Assembly (NCBI RefSeq): GCF_036711975.1
Contig: NC_091970.1
Coordinates: 7,199,501 to 7,263,500 of the forward strand
DNA from: Onthophagus taurus
Taxonomy: Eukaryota > Arthropoda > Insecta > Coleoptera > Scarabaeidae
DNA: 64,000 bases
Direction: 5' to 3'
Shown here: positions 36,557 through 50,000 of the stretch, one piece after another
How the letters are laid out: every line of letters starts with the position of its first letter
Numbering within the stretch: position 1 is the first letter of the stretch
Position numbers and translations under genes: made by a program
The notes under the pieces: model-generated
What the model saw: only the letters and a program-made list of their open reading frames with translations
What the model was told of the DNA's origin: nothing
Databases searched by the model: none

Positions 36557-39500
36557 CGCAGGTAATTAAATTTTTAAAATTTAAAAATCTTTTTCGTTTT
36601 ATGTAAACTTAGATATAACGAAAAATATTATTTATTTCCTGAGATAATGAGTTTTGAAGTTTATCACGATTTTTAGCACGTTTCAAGGTTAATAATTCTC
36701 GTCGGTTTAATTTAAAAATTCGTTGAAAGTTGGATTCGTAGAAAATCTCGTTGTGAGGCGATAACTTTACTCAAAAATTATTAAAATCAATTTGGAAATG
36801 AGTGTTAAAATCACAAATTTATATACATTAATAAATTAAACAACAAATAATAATTGCTTTTAATCATTTTGAATCATAACTTTATGTGTTGTTCACAATA
36901 TTAGCAGTGACTCATTGCTTGATTCTTAGATTTTATAAAAATTTACCACAATATTTTAGCAGTGTTTAGTCATATGCCAGCAGTATCTAGCGTTTTATAA
37001 CAAGAATCTGGTTCTCTGCCAACTGCATCTAGTATTCTATAAGCATTATCTTGTCTCCTGCGAGCAGGGTTTAGTCTTCTATGAGGAGGATTTAGGCTTC
37101 TGCTTACCATTTCTAGTATCTACAAGCTATAGGCAGTCTCTACTCTTCTATTAGCGCTATCAACTCTTTCAATAACATATTTAGTCTTTTGCCATCAATT
37201 TCTAGTGTTCTCAAGGAGAATCTAATACACTGCTTGCTTTATCTTGCCTGTTGTCAGTAATATTTGGTATTCTCATAGCATTAGAAAGTGCTTTATTAGT
37301 ACCACCTCTCTCAATAACAAAATCTAATCTTCTGCCAGCAGAATATTGTCTTCTATAAGGAAGATCTAATTTAATGCTTGCAAGTGTTTTGTATTCCGCC
37401 AACAATATCTAGTCTTTTACAAGCAAAAGGTCTTCTATAAGCATTATCTTGTCTCCTGCGAGCAGGGTTTAGTCTTCTATGGCGGGAATTTAGGCTTCTG
37501 CTTACTGTTTCTAGTATCTACAAGCTATAGGCAGTCTCTACTCTTCTATTAGCGCTATCAACTCTTTCAATAACATATTTAGTCTTTTGCCATCAATTTC
37601 TAGTCTTCTCAAGGAGAATCTAATACATTGCTTGCTTTATCTTGCCTGTTGTCAGTAATATTTGGTATTCTCATAGCATTAGAAAGTGCTTTATTAGTAC
37701 CACCTCTCTCAATAACAGAATCTAATCTTCTGCCAGCAGAATATTGTCTTCTATAAGGAAGATCTAATTTAATGCTTACAAGTGTTTTGTATTCCGCCAA
37801 CAATATCTAGTCTTTTGCAAGCAAAAGGTCTTCTATAAGCATTATCTTGTCTCCTGCGAGCAGGGTTTAGTCTTCTATGAGGAGGATTTAGGCTTCTGCT
37901 TACCATTTCTAGTATCTACAAGCTATAGGCAGTCTCTACTCTTCTATTAGCGCTATTAACTCTTTCAATAACATTATATTTAGCCTTTTGCCATCAATTT
38001 CTAGTCTTCTCAAGGAGAATCTAATACACTGCTTGCTTTATCTTGCCTGTTGTCAGTAATATTTGGTATTCTCATAGCATTAGAAAGTGCTTTATTAGTA
38101 CCACTTGTCTCAATAACAGAATCTAATCTTCTGCCAGCAGAATATTGTCTTCTATAAGGAAGATCTAATTTAATGCTTGCAAGTGTTTTGTATTCCGCCA
38201 ACAATATCTAGTCTTTTACAAGCAATAGGTCTTCTATAAGCATTATCTTGTCTCCTGCGAGCAGGGTTTAGTCTTCTATGAGGAGGATTTAGGCTTCTGC
38301 TTACCATTTCTAGTATCTACAAGCTATAGGCAGTCTCTACTCTTCTATTAGCGCTATCAACTCTTTCAATAACATTATATTTACTCTTTTGCCATCAATT
38401 TCTAGTCTTCTCAAGCAGAATCTAATACACTGCTTGCTTTATCTTGCCTGTTGTCAGTAATATTTGATATTCTCATAGCATTAGATAGTGCTTTATTAGT
38501 ACCACCTCTCTCAATAACAGAATCTAATCTTCTGCCAGCAGAATATTGTCTTCTATACGGAAGATCTAATTTAATTCTTGCAAAATTTAGTCTTGTGAAG
38601 TGTTTTGTATTCCGCCAACAATATCCAGTCTTTTACAAGCAAAAGGTCTTCTATAAGCATTATCATGTCTTCTGCGAGTAGGGTTTAGTCTTCTATGAGG
38701 AGGATTTAGGCTTCTGCTTACCATTTCTGGTATCTACAAGCTATAGGCAGTCTCTACTCTTCTATTAGCGCTATCAACTCTTTCAATAACATATTTAGTC
38801 TTTTGCCATCAATTTCTAGTCTTCTCAAGGAGAATCTAATACACTGCTTGCTCTATCTTGCCTATTGTCAGTAATATTTAGTATTCCCATAGCATTAGAA
38901 AGTGCTTTATTAGTACCACCTCTCTCAATAACAGAATCTAATCTTCTGCCAGCAGAATATTGTCTTCTATAAGGAAGATCTAATTTAATGCTTGCAAGTG
39001 TTTTGTATTCCGCCAACAGTATCTAGTCTTTTACAAGCAAAAGGTCTTCTATAAGCATTATCTTGTCTCCTGCGAGCAGGGTTTAGTCTTCTATGAGGAG
39101 GATTTAGGCTTCTGCTTACCATTTCTAGTATCTACAAGCTATAGGCAGTCTCTACTCTTCTATTAGCGCTATCAACTCTTTCAATAACATTATATTTAGT
39201 CTTTTGCCATCAATTTCTAGTCTTCTCAAGGAGAATCTAATACACTGCTTGCTTTATCTTGCCTATTGTCAGTAATATTTAGTATTCTCATAGCATTAGA
39301 AAGTGCTTTATTAGTACCACCTCTCTCAATAACAGAATCTAATCTTCTGCCAGCAGAATATTGTCTTCTATACGGAAGATCTAATTTAATTCTTGCAAAA
39401 TTTAGTCTTGTGAAGTGTTTTGTATTCCGCCAACAATATCTAGTCTTTTACAAGCAAAAGGTCTTCTATAAGCATTATCTTGTCTCTTGCGAGCAGGGTT

Positions 39501-42500
39501 TAGTCTTCTATGAGGATGATTTAGGCTTCTGCTTACCATTTCTAGTATCTACAAGCTATAGGCAGTCTCTACTCTTCTATTAGCGCTATCAACTCTTTCA
39601 ATAACATTATATTTAGTCTTTTGCCATCAATTTCTACTCTTCTCAAGCAGAATCTAATACACTGCTTGCTTTATCTTGCCTGTTGTCAGTAATATTTGGT
39701 ATTCTCATAGCATTAGAAAGTGCTTTATTAGTACCACCTCTCTCAATAACAGAATCTAATCTTCTGCCAGCAGAATATTGTCTTCTATACGGAAGATCTA
39801 ATTTAATTCTTGCAAAATTTAGTCTTGCGAAGTGTTTTGTATTCCGCCAACAATATCTAGTCTTTTACAAGCAAAAGGTCTTCTATAAGCATTATCTTGT
39901 CTCCTGCGAGCAGGGTTTAGTCTTCTATGAGGAGGATTTAGGCTTCTGCTTACCATTTCTAGTATCTACAAGCTATAGGCAGTCCCCACTCTTCTATTAG
40001 CGCTATCAACTCTTTCAATAACATATTTAGTCTTTTGCCATCAATTTCTAGTCTTCTCAAGGAGAATCTAATACACTGCTTGCTTTATCTTGCCTGTTGT
40101 CAGTAATATTTGGTATTCTCATAGCATTAGAAAGTGCTTTATTAGTACCACCTCTCTCAATACCAGAATCTAATCTTCTGCTAGCAGAATATTGTCTTCT
40201 ATACGGAAGATCTAATTTAATGCTTGCAAGTGTTTTGTATTCCGCAACAATATCTAGTCTTTTACAAGCAAAAGGTCTTCTATAAGCATTATCTTGTCTC
40301 CTGCGAGCAGGGTTTAGTCTTCTATGAGGAGGATTTAGGCTTCTGCTTACCATTTCTAGTATCTACAAGCTATAGGCAGTCCCCACTCTTCTATTAGCGC
40401 TATCAACTCTTTCAATAACATATTTAGTCTTTTGCCATCAATTTCTAGTCTTCTCAAGGAGAATCTAATACACTGCTTGCTTTATCTTGCCTGTTGTCAG
40501 TAATATTTGGTATTCTCATAGCATTAGAAAGTGCTTTATTAGTACCACCTCTCTCAATACCAGAATCTAATCTTCTGCTAGCAGAATATTGTCTTCTATA
40601 CGGAAGATCTAATTTAATGCTTGCAAGTGTTTTGTATTCCGCAACAATATCTAGTCTTTTACAAGCAAAAGGTCTTCTATAAGCATTATCTTGTCTCCTG
40701 CGAGCAGGGTTTAGTCTTCTATGAGGAGGATTTAGGCTTCTGCTTACCATTTCTAGTATCTACAAGCTATAGGCAGTCTCTACTCTTCTATTAGCGCTAT
40801 CAACTCTTTCAATAACATTATATTTAGTCTTTTGCCATCAATTTCTAGTCTTCTCAAGGAGAATCTAATACACTGCCTGCTTTATCTTGCCTGTTGTCAG
40901 TAATATTTGGTATTCTCATAGCATTAGAAAGTGCTTTATTAGTACCACCTCTCTCAATAACAGAATCTAATCTTCTGCCAGCAGAATATTGTCTTCTATA
41001 AGGAAGATCTAATTTAATGCTTGCAAGTGTTTTGTATTCCGCCAACAATATCTAGTCTTTTACAAGCAAAAGGTCTTCTATAAGCATTATCTTGTCTCCT
41101 GCGAGCAGGGTTTAGTCTTCTATGAGGAGGATTTAGGCTTCTGCTTACCATTTCTAGTATCTACAAGCTATAGGCAGTCTCTACTCTTCTATTAGCGCTA
41201 TCAACTCTTTCAATAACATTATATTTAGTCTTTTGCCATCAATTTCTAGTCTTCTCAAGCAGAATCTAATACACTGCTTGCTTTATCTTGCCTGTTGTCA
41301 GTAATATTTGGTATTCTCATAGCATTAGAAAGTGCTTTATTAGTACCACCTCTCTCAATAACAGAATCTAATCTTCTGCCAGCAGAATATTGTCTTCTAT
41401 ACGGAAGATCTAATTTAATTCTTGCAAAATTAAGTCTTGTGAAGTGTTTTGTATTCCGCCAACAAAATCTAGTCTTTTACAAGCAAAAGGTCTTCTATAA
41501 GCATTATCTTGTCTCCTGCGAGCAGGGTTTAGTCTTCTATGAGGAGGATTTAGGCTTCTGCTTACCATTTCTAGTATCTACAAGCTATAGGCAGTCTCTA
41601 CTCTTCTATTAGCGCTATCAACTCTTTCAATAACATTATATTTAGTCTTTTGCCATCAATTTCTAGTCTTCTCAAGCAGAATCTAATACACTGCTTGCTT
41701 TATGTTGCCTGTTGTCAGTAATATTTGGTATTCTCATAGCATTAGAAAGTGCTTTATTAGTACCACCTCTCTCAATAACAGAATCTAATCTTCTGCCAGC
41801 AGAATATTGTCTTCTATACGGAAGATCTAATTTAATTCTTGCAAAATTTAGTCTTGTGAAGTGTTTTGTATTCCGCCAACAATATCTAGTCTTTTACAAG
41901 CAAAAGGTCTTCTATAAGCATTATCTTGTCTCCTGCGAGCAGGGTTTAGTCTTCTATGAGGAGGATTTAGGCTTCTGCTTACCATTTCTAGTATCTACAA
42001 GCTATAGGCAGTCCCTACTCTTCTATTAGCGCTATCAACTCTTTCAATAACATATTTAGTCTTTTGCCATCAATTTCTAGTCTTCTCAAGGAGAATCTAA
42101 TACACTGCTTGCTTTATCTTGCCTGTTGTCAGTAATATTTGGTATTCTCATAGCATTAGAAAGTGCTTTATTAGTACCACCTCTCTCAATACCAGAATCT
42201 AATCTTCTGCTAGCAGAATATTGTCTTCTATACGGAAGATCTAATTTAATTCTTGCAAAATTTAGTCTTGTGAAGTGTTTTGTATTCCGTCAACAATATC
42301 TAGTCTTTTACAAGCAAAAGGTCTTCTATAGGCATTATCTTATCTCCTGCGAGCAGGGTTTAGTCTTCTATGAGGAGGATTTAGGCTTCTGCTTACCATT
42401 TCTAGTATCTACAAGCTATAGGCAGTCTCTACTCTTCTATTAGCGCTATCAATTCTTTCAATAACATTATATTTAGTCTTTTGCCATCAATTTCTAGTCT

Positions 42501-45500
42501 TCTCAAGCAGAATCTAATACACTGCTTGCTTTATCTTGCCTGTTGTCAGTAATATTTAGTATTCTGATACCATTAAATAGTGCTTTATTAGTACCACCTC
42601 TCTCAATAACAGAATCTAATCTTCTGCCAGCAGAATATTGTCTTCTATAAGGAAGATCTAATTTCATGTTAACAATATCTAGTCTTTTACAAGCAGTATC
42701 TTGTCTTTAAGTAGCAGTATCTAATATCTTTCGAGCAGGGTTAGGTTGGGTTGGTAGCGATATAGTTTTGACAAGCAATTTGATACATTGAGGCAGTTTG
42801 CTGACCTTACCTGAGGTCCTTCCTCTTTTATCCGGGCTTGGGTCCCATCCTGCCTCATAGGCAGAGTTAGTTTTTTATGTAAATATTTGATTTGATTTAT
42901 TGTATAGTAAGGGTGGTTGCCGCTAGATGGGGTGAGAAATTGTTTAAAAAAGAAGGATATATAAAAAATATGAAAATATAAATTAAATGATTTTTTTTTA
43001 GGTTCTATTCCGAGCGTTTACCGAGAACTCTATGATACATGCTCACACGACGGTGAAATAATACATAAAGATGTGTATAAAAAACTGTTAGCTCAATCAA
43101 AACTGGACGTGGAAGTTTTAAAAACAATTTACGATTTAATCGTGACTGAAAATGATGTAATTACAAGAACTGGTTTTTATAAAACGTTAGCGTTAATTTC
43201 TTGGGGTCAACAAGGCAAAAATCCCAGCAATAAATTGTTTGAAACCTTCGATGGGACAGGTAACTTATTAAAAAAATTTCTCTTTATGATTCTTATTATT
43301 TCTTTTTATTTAGTTTACCCAATTCCCAATTTAGGAGATTTGAGTTCGTTGAAAAGCTTAAAAATTTATTATAACCTACAAAAAAACCCGTCGAAATTAA
43401 ATTTAACCTATTTAGATATAACCCAATTAGAGACAATCAACATCGAATTAGTTCCAGAGAAAAAAGGAATATTTTTAAAACATTCCGAGTATATAGTCAG
43501 TTCCCAAAAGAGAGGTGTTAAAGTTACGAGGCGTTACAACGATTTTGTCGCGTTGTATGAGTTATTATTAAGTAGATTTCCTTATAGGTAAATCACAAAA
43601 TTGTTAAAGCGATTAATTTTAATCTTTATTTTTTAGAATTATCCCCCGTTTACCTCCAAAGAAAATAGTTTCCGATTCGCATTTCTTAGAATCTCGCCGT
43701 CGTGGTCTTAATCGGTGGTTAACACTTATTTGTAGACACCCAACGATTTCTAATGATGGCTTATTAATATTCTTTTTAACCGATCAAGGAAACGATGTTC
43801 AATATCGGATTAGAGACATATTTAGAAGAGCTCCAGATGAGTTTATGACGTCAGATTACGCAGCAAATTCAAAAGTAAATAAACAAATAATTTAATCCGA
43901 ATAATTAATTTTTTGTAACCCCAAGGAATTGGTGCCGAAAGATAACACAGAATTCGCATCGAACCGAGAACAAGTTAAAACTTTAGTGAATATAATTTCA
44001 AAAATCAAAAACATCGCCGATTCGAACGTCGAGCGATTCCACAATTACTCAAAAGATAACGACGTTTTATCGACCCAATTAAAATGTTTAGGGGCTGTTA
44101 ATTTGGGACAATCAGGATCGAATTGGTCGCAAATGCAAAGGGGATTCACCGCAATCTCAAAGTAAGTTTAATAATTAATAGAGATTAATTGGACCGCTTT
44201 ATACATCACTTGCTTACGCGACATTTTATCGCTTTTAGAGTTTTTTATGTTGTTATGTCAACCTTAATTTTGACATATTTCTCAACTTCATAAAAAATCC
44301 TTTAAAATGAGTCCAAACTCGGCATATTTAACTTTAATATTAATGGAGATACGATCACTTCCGGTTTGAAACGTCAACGTCAATTTTGACATATTTATCA
44401 TCTTCATTGAAAAACCTTTAAAATGAGTCCAAAGATGACGCACTTATCTCAAAAAACAAAAAAGTTGGAATAAAAAACGTTAAACCCGAAGTTAGCAACA
44501 ATGAAGATGACAATTTAATTTTTAAATATTAATACCAACCTTAATTTTTTATATTATATTTTTGTTTTTGTGACAAATATTAAGACATTTTATAAAAATT
44601 AAGAATATGTCAAAATGATGTTGACATTTCAAACCGGAAGTTGACCATAACGTCATTAATATTGAAGATAAATACGTCGTGTTTGTACTCATTTTAAAGG
44701 ATTTTTAATGAAGATTACAAATACGTCAAAATTGAGGTTGACATTTTAAACCTGAAATAAAATAACCTTCAAAGTGAATTCAAACTTGACGCATTTATCT
44801 CAAAAAACAAAAAGTTCGAACTTTCAATTTTTAATTTAACATATTTATCAACATCATAAAAAATCCTTTAAAATGAGTCCAAACTCGGCATATTTAACTT
44901 TAATATTAATGGAGATACGATCACTTCCGGTTTGAAACGTCAACGTCAATTTTGACATATTTATCATGTTCATTAAAAAACCTTTAAAATGAGTCCAAAG
45001 ATGACGCACTTGTCTCAAGAAACAAAAAAGTTGGAATAAAAAACATTAAACCCGAAGTTAGCAACAATGAAGATAGCAATTTAATTTTTAAATATTAATA
45101 CCAACCTTAATTTTTAATTTTTCTTTTATTATATTTTTGTTTTTGTGACAAATATTAAGACATTTTATAAAAATTCAGAATATGTCAAAATGACGTTGAC
45201 ATTTCAAACCGGAAGTTGACCATAACTTCATTAATATTGAAGATAAATACGTCGTGTTTGTACTCATTTTAAAGGATTTTTAATGAAGATTACAAATACG
45301 TCAAAATTGAGGTTGACATTTTAAACCTGAAATAAAATAACCTTCAAAGTGAATTTAAACTTGACGCATTTATCTCAAAAAACAAAAAGTTCGAACTTTC
45401 AATTTTTAATTTAACATATTTGTCAACATCATAAAAAATCCTTGAAAATGAGTCCAAACTCGGCATATTTAACTTTAATATTAATGGAGATACAATCACT

Positions 45501-46783
45501 TCCGGTTTGAAACGTCAACGTCAATTTTGACATATTTGTCATCTTCATTAAAAAACCTTTAAAATGAGTCCAAAGATGACCCACTTATCTCAAAAAACAA
45601 AAAAGTTGGAATAGAAAACGTTAAACCCGAAGTTAGCTACAATGAAGATAGCAATTTAATTTTTAAATATTAATACCAACCTTAATTTTTAATTTTTTTT
45701 ATTATATTTTTGTTTTTGTGACAAATATTAAGTTATTTTATAAAAATTAAGAATATGTCAAAGTGACGTTGACATTTCAAACCGGAAGTTGCTTATATCT
45801 CGAGTAATATTGGAATTAAACGTATCGTGTTTGGACTCATTTTAAAGGATTTTTCACGACGATTACAAATATGTCAAAATTGACGTTGACATTCTTAACC
45901 GGAAGTTGACCATAACTTCATTAATATTGAAGATAACTATGTCGTGTTTGTACTCATTTTAAAGGATTTTTAATGGAGATTACAAATATGTCATAATTAA
46001 GGTTGACATTTTAAACCTGAAGTTAGTTATCATGTAATAGAAGTTTTATAAACGAAGTTAATCTAGTGATAGTCACTTTTCTGCACTTTCTCTTTATTTT
46101 AAACGTGTTTTTTTGGGTTATTTCACATTGATTAAAAAAAAATCGTCGATAACCACTGACCAAGCGGCTTCTGTGCTTGTAATAGATCTCGTTTTTCTCC
46201 ACATTGTTCATTTGTCGCTTAGTCAAGTGATACATAACGTGGTCCAATTATTAAGTAATTTATTTAGGGATTTGACATCTTTATCATCAAAAGCCGAGCA
46301 ACAAGCCAATATTGAACAAATGACCGTTTGCGAACGTTTAGATCTACTTTTAGACGTGTTAATCGGCCATAAAGATCTTTGCGAGCGCTTAGAAAAAGGA
46401 TTAGCCAACGATCATCAAACGGCTTTGGCCAAAATGCTTTCGTTGAAGAAGCGAAAAATTCAAGGAGTTATTAAAGGAGTCGATGTAATTTGTTTTTAAA
46501 CACAAGGACGTTTTATTTAGATTATTTTTTTTAGGCTGAAAGCGTTGAGCAACTTGAAACGAAGATGTTGGCCCAAGAAAATGTAATAACCAACATGGAG
46601 TTACGTTCTGATTTTAGTTTGTACTGCGTGCACATGGAAACTCAGTTAGTTCACGCTTATTTGGAGACTTTATCCTCGATTTTGAGTAGTTTAATTAATC
46701 TAAGGATAAGATCCCACACAGAATTGGCGAATATTTGGAAGCAAGTTGTTGAGAATTTTTTACCAAAAAAAAATGGATCATAA
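36540..46783 (+). CDS. Sorting nexin 8 (PX-BAR protein), 512 aa
   Basis: An endosomal membrane-binding coat protein. Exons: 36540-36561, 43002-43259, 43314-43587, 43637-43874, 43926-44161, 46223-46484 and 46535-46783; all phases agree. Exon 1 encodes only MTTDFSA plus one base. An EH-like N-terminal part (VYRELYDTCSHDGEIIHKD) precedes the PX domain (about residues 134-260). This has IELVPEKKG and RRYNDF, where the Arg-Arg-Tyr is the phosphoinositide-binding signature, and then PRLPPKK. The C-terminal half (about 290-510) is helical and BAR-like (ERLDLLLDVLIGHKDLCERL). The start codon lies inside the last exon of the CMP-sialic acid synthase, in the +1 frame. Intron 1 (6.4 kb) and intron 5 (2.1 kb) hold tandem repeats. 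AATAAA follows the stop within about 20 bp. Confidence 0.92.
36900..42720. repeat. Nested ~400-bp satellite in SNX8 intron 1 (family 4)
   Basis: Fourteen tandem copies with steps of 397-402 bp (short form) or 414-418 bp (long form). The long form carries about 17 extra bases around aaaatttagtcttgtg. Each monomer is itself built from about 19 diverged units of 20-21 bp with consensus near atctagtcttctacaagcag. Short and long monomers alternate in patches. Two adjacent copies near 40057 and 40454 are almost identical. Open frames on both strands are by-products of the repeat. Confidence 0.95.
44270..46030. repeat. ~570-bp tandem repeat with inverted modules in SNX8 intron 5 (family 5)
   Basis: Three copies, with aaaatgagtccaaactcggc at about 44304, 44870 and 45445, so a step of 566-575 bp. 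Each copy contains both cttccggtttgaaacgtcaa and its near-perfect reverse complement ttgacatttcaaaccggaag. It also holds aaaatgagtcc and, inverted, ctcattttaaagg. Each unit is therefore an inverted pair of modules. The array lies entirely within the intron between exons 43926-44161 and 46223-46484. Confidence 0.9.
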
Positions 46784-47064
46784 CGATAAATATAAATAAA
46801 AATAAATATGATAAATGTGATATAAAATTTGTTTATGTAAAAAAAAAATTATTTTTGTTCGTTAAAGCGTCATTTATATTATTTATAATTTATAATATAG
46901 TTTTTAGGACTAAATTACAATAAACTCTCCTACTAAAACAGCTATAAATGAGCAACAAATCCAATAAACTCTAATTAATTAATTATAATTAACAGAATTT
47001 CATTTCAGCTTCAGATATGGATTTATTTATGATTTATTGTACAAACTTCAATCTTAAAATTTCT
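46784..47064. terminator. Convergent 3' region of SNX8 and TBC1D16
   Basis: A 281-bp AT-rich gap between two converging stop codons. It holds several AATAAA sites for SNX8 (from about 46793). On the minus strand, AATAAA for TBC1D16 lies near 47024. No other gene is present. Confidence 0.6.
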
Positions 47065-50000
47065 TTATAACGCATTTGGGCAATAACCATGTTGTTGTTG
47101 TTCATGCCCCGTGCAATAAACTCTCGGGCTATGAGAGCTATCCCAAATCCCAGGCCCACAACGCATACAAAGTCCAGATAAAGTACAAGGAATTTCTCGA
47201 AGTTGCCGAAATTGGTGGAGGAGCCCCCTCGCTTTCCTCGCAATTAATTGCCCATCCATATACATCGCTAAAAAATTAACACAAACAATCAATTCATTTA
47301 AAACAATTAAATTGATTTAATCACCCAAAGAGCTAAAATGCAACAACATCTCATCCGCTTTTAAATCTTGGGCGATTACATCATCGGCGTAAACGCAAAT
47401 TATCGCCAAACAAAGAAATAAATGGAAATAGTCCGTTAAATAATTCGCCCAACAAGCTTCCCACATCCTCAAAGCAACCCCTTCGGTAAATTCTCGTTTA
47501 AAACATCTAAATCAAAAAGAAAAAATAAGAATAAAAAAAATTTAAATTGTAATTAATTTACAATAAAATCCAACGGTGACAAAACAATAATTCATTCGCA
47601 TCTTTATGCTTTTGAAGGTGATCGTAAAACTTCGGGACCATAATCCTAACCAATTCCCGTAAAAATTTTAATGATCTATCCATATCTCGATCGGTTGGTG
47701 TTGCCACAAAAACGGCTCTTTGCATTAAACCAACGAAGCACCAAAACGCGGCTACTTCATCGCGTAATTCGCATAAAACGGGGGCTAATAAATCACTCAT
47801 TCCTTGTGTGTACCCCAAACCTGGGTTATACACGGCGTAATTTAATAAGATGTTTTTCATTATGTCTAAATTAGGGTTTGGATCTCCCGCAAAAAATGGA
47901 TTTGCTCGGTCCGTTCTTACAACGTCCTTTTCAACTACACTTTGTACTTTTCTTTTAAATTGATTTAATTGGTTTCCGTTTAAATCTAAGCGTCTTCTTG
48001 TTATTTCATCATATTCCTAAAAATTAAAGTTTAAATATAAATTTATATAATAACGTTTTTTTTTTTACCTGTCTTCGAATTTCTGCAATTTGTTCTCTTT
48101 CTTCGTAAGTACTATTATAAGGATAACAATGCAATAAAAAAGGCCAAACTTCTTTCCTGAGCGTTCTTTCCATGCCAGCGAAAAATACGGATTTTCTCAA
48201 AGTTAAATCATCTTCCATTTGACCATGTTCGTTAAATAAACACCGAAATAATTCTTCGGTAAGTTTTGGAACTTGACCTTCTTCCGGGTGAAGTTCTAAA
48301 TCGGATACTTCCGGTCTACATACCATAAAGTGTCGATAAGGTAAATTATCATCACAACCTAAAATAATTATTAATTTAATATTGACAGGATAAAAAGTTT
48401 AGGACTTTTCGATTCCATTTAAAGTTTTTTTATCAAAATTTAACCAACTTTAATAATTTTAACTGTCAAAAATTCTATTTAATATGAATATCACTAGATG
48501 GGGTAATAAACTGTTATAAAAATAACTTATTTAATAATTAATATTATTTGATTTAGACTCAACTTTCTAACATTTTTTGGCATATTTCAAGAATTCGCTT
48601 ATTTTATGTGTTACTAATAATAACGATATCATTTTAGTTTAATAAACTAAGAGAAAATTTATTTATACGAAAAGATCGCCATCTATTATCATAAAAGCGT
48701 ACTATATTACTAATGACGTTTCAAGTCGTTTCAACGAAGTGTCAAAATTTGAAGTTGCCATAAAATGTGATTTTGCCATAAAATTAGCCATTATGTGTTC
48801 AGATAATCGACCCACTATTGGTAGCAAGGAGGCGGTAAGTAACTCAAACTTTTTAATCATCAAAATTGAACACAAATTTCTCGTGAAAAATTTTGCTGGT
48901 AGTTTCTTGAATTTTGAAGTTATTCAATTGATATTTTAGCAAATATTAGATAAATACTTAGTTTTTATTATTTAAAGTGGTTTTTTAATTAATTTAAACC
49001 TTTTAATTTAATAATTTAAGTTTAATTTATTTTTACGGCAAAATAAGCGCCATCTATTATCATAAAAGCGTACTATATTACTACTGACGTTTCAAGTCGT
49101 TTCAACGAAGTGTCAACATTTGAAGTTGCCATAAAATGTGATTTTGCCATAAAATTAGCCATTGGGTGTTCAGATAATCGACCCACTATTGGTAACAAGG
49201 AGGCGGTAAGTAACTCAAACTTTTTAATCATCAAAATTGAACACAAATTTCTCGTGAAACATTTTGCTGGTAGTTTCTTGAATTTTGAAGTTATTCAATT
49301 GATATTTTAGCAAATATTAGATAAATACTTAGTTTTTATTATTTAAAGTGGTTTTTTAATTAATTTAAACCTTTTAATTTAATAATTTAAGTTTAATTTA
49401 TTTTTACGGCGGAATAAGCGCCATCTATTATCATAAAAGCGTACTATATTACTAATGACGTTTCAAGTCGTTTCAACGAAGTGTCAAAATTTGAAGTCGC
49501 CATAAAATGTGATTTTGCCATAAAATTAGCCATTGTGTGTTCAGATAATCGACCCACTATTGGTAGCAAGGAGGCGGTAAGTAACTCAAACTTTTTAATC
49601 ATCAAAATTGAACACAAATTTCTCGTGAAAAATTTTGCTGGTAGTTTCTTGAATTTTGAAGTTATTCAATTGATATTTTAGCAAATATTAGATAAATACT
49701 TAGTTTTTATTATTTAAAGTGGTTTTTTAATTAATTTAAACCTTTTAATTTAATAATTTAAGTTTAATTTATTTTACGGCGAAATAAGCGCCATCTATTA
49801 TCATAAAAGCGTACTATATTACTAATGACGTTTCAAGTCGTTTCAACGAACTGTCAAAATTTGTTGTTGCCATAAAATGTGATTTTGCCATAAAATTAGC
49901 CATTGCGTGTACATAATCGACCCACTATTGGTAACAAGGAGGCGGTAAGTAACAAACTTTAAAATAACCCAACTTGAATACAAATTTAATAAAAAGCGCA

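Noticed and set aside
37211-42443. ORFs of 62-105 codons on both strands in the ~400-bp array
   Set aside because: They occur at the same place in each monomer, on both strands, and reflect the periodic 21-bp unit. Nothing suggests selection on the peptide.
46113-46222. N-terminal part of the long ORF before SNX8 exon 6
   Set aside because: An acceptor at 46221-46222 fits the phase of the previous exon; the sequence before it is intron.
48739-49681. Three 66-codon ORFs 371 bp apart
   Set aside because: Copies of the same tandem unit inside a TBC1D16 intron; not a gene cluster.
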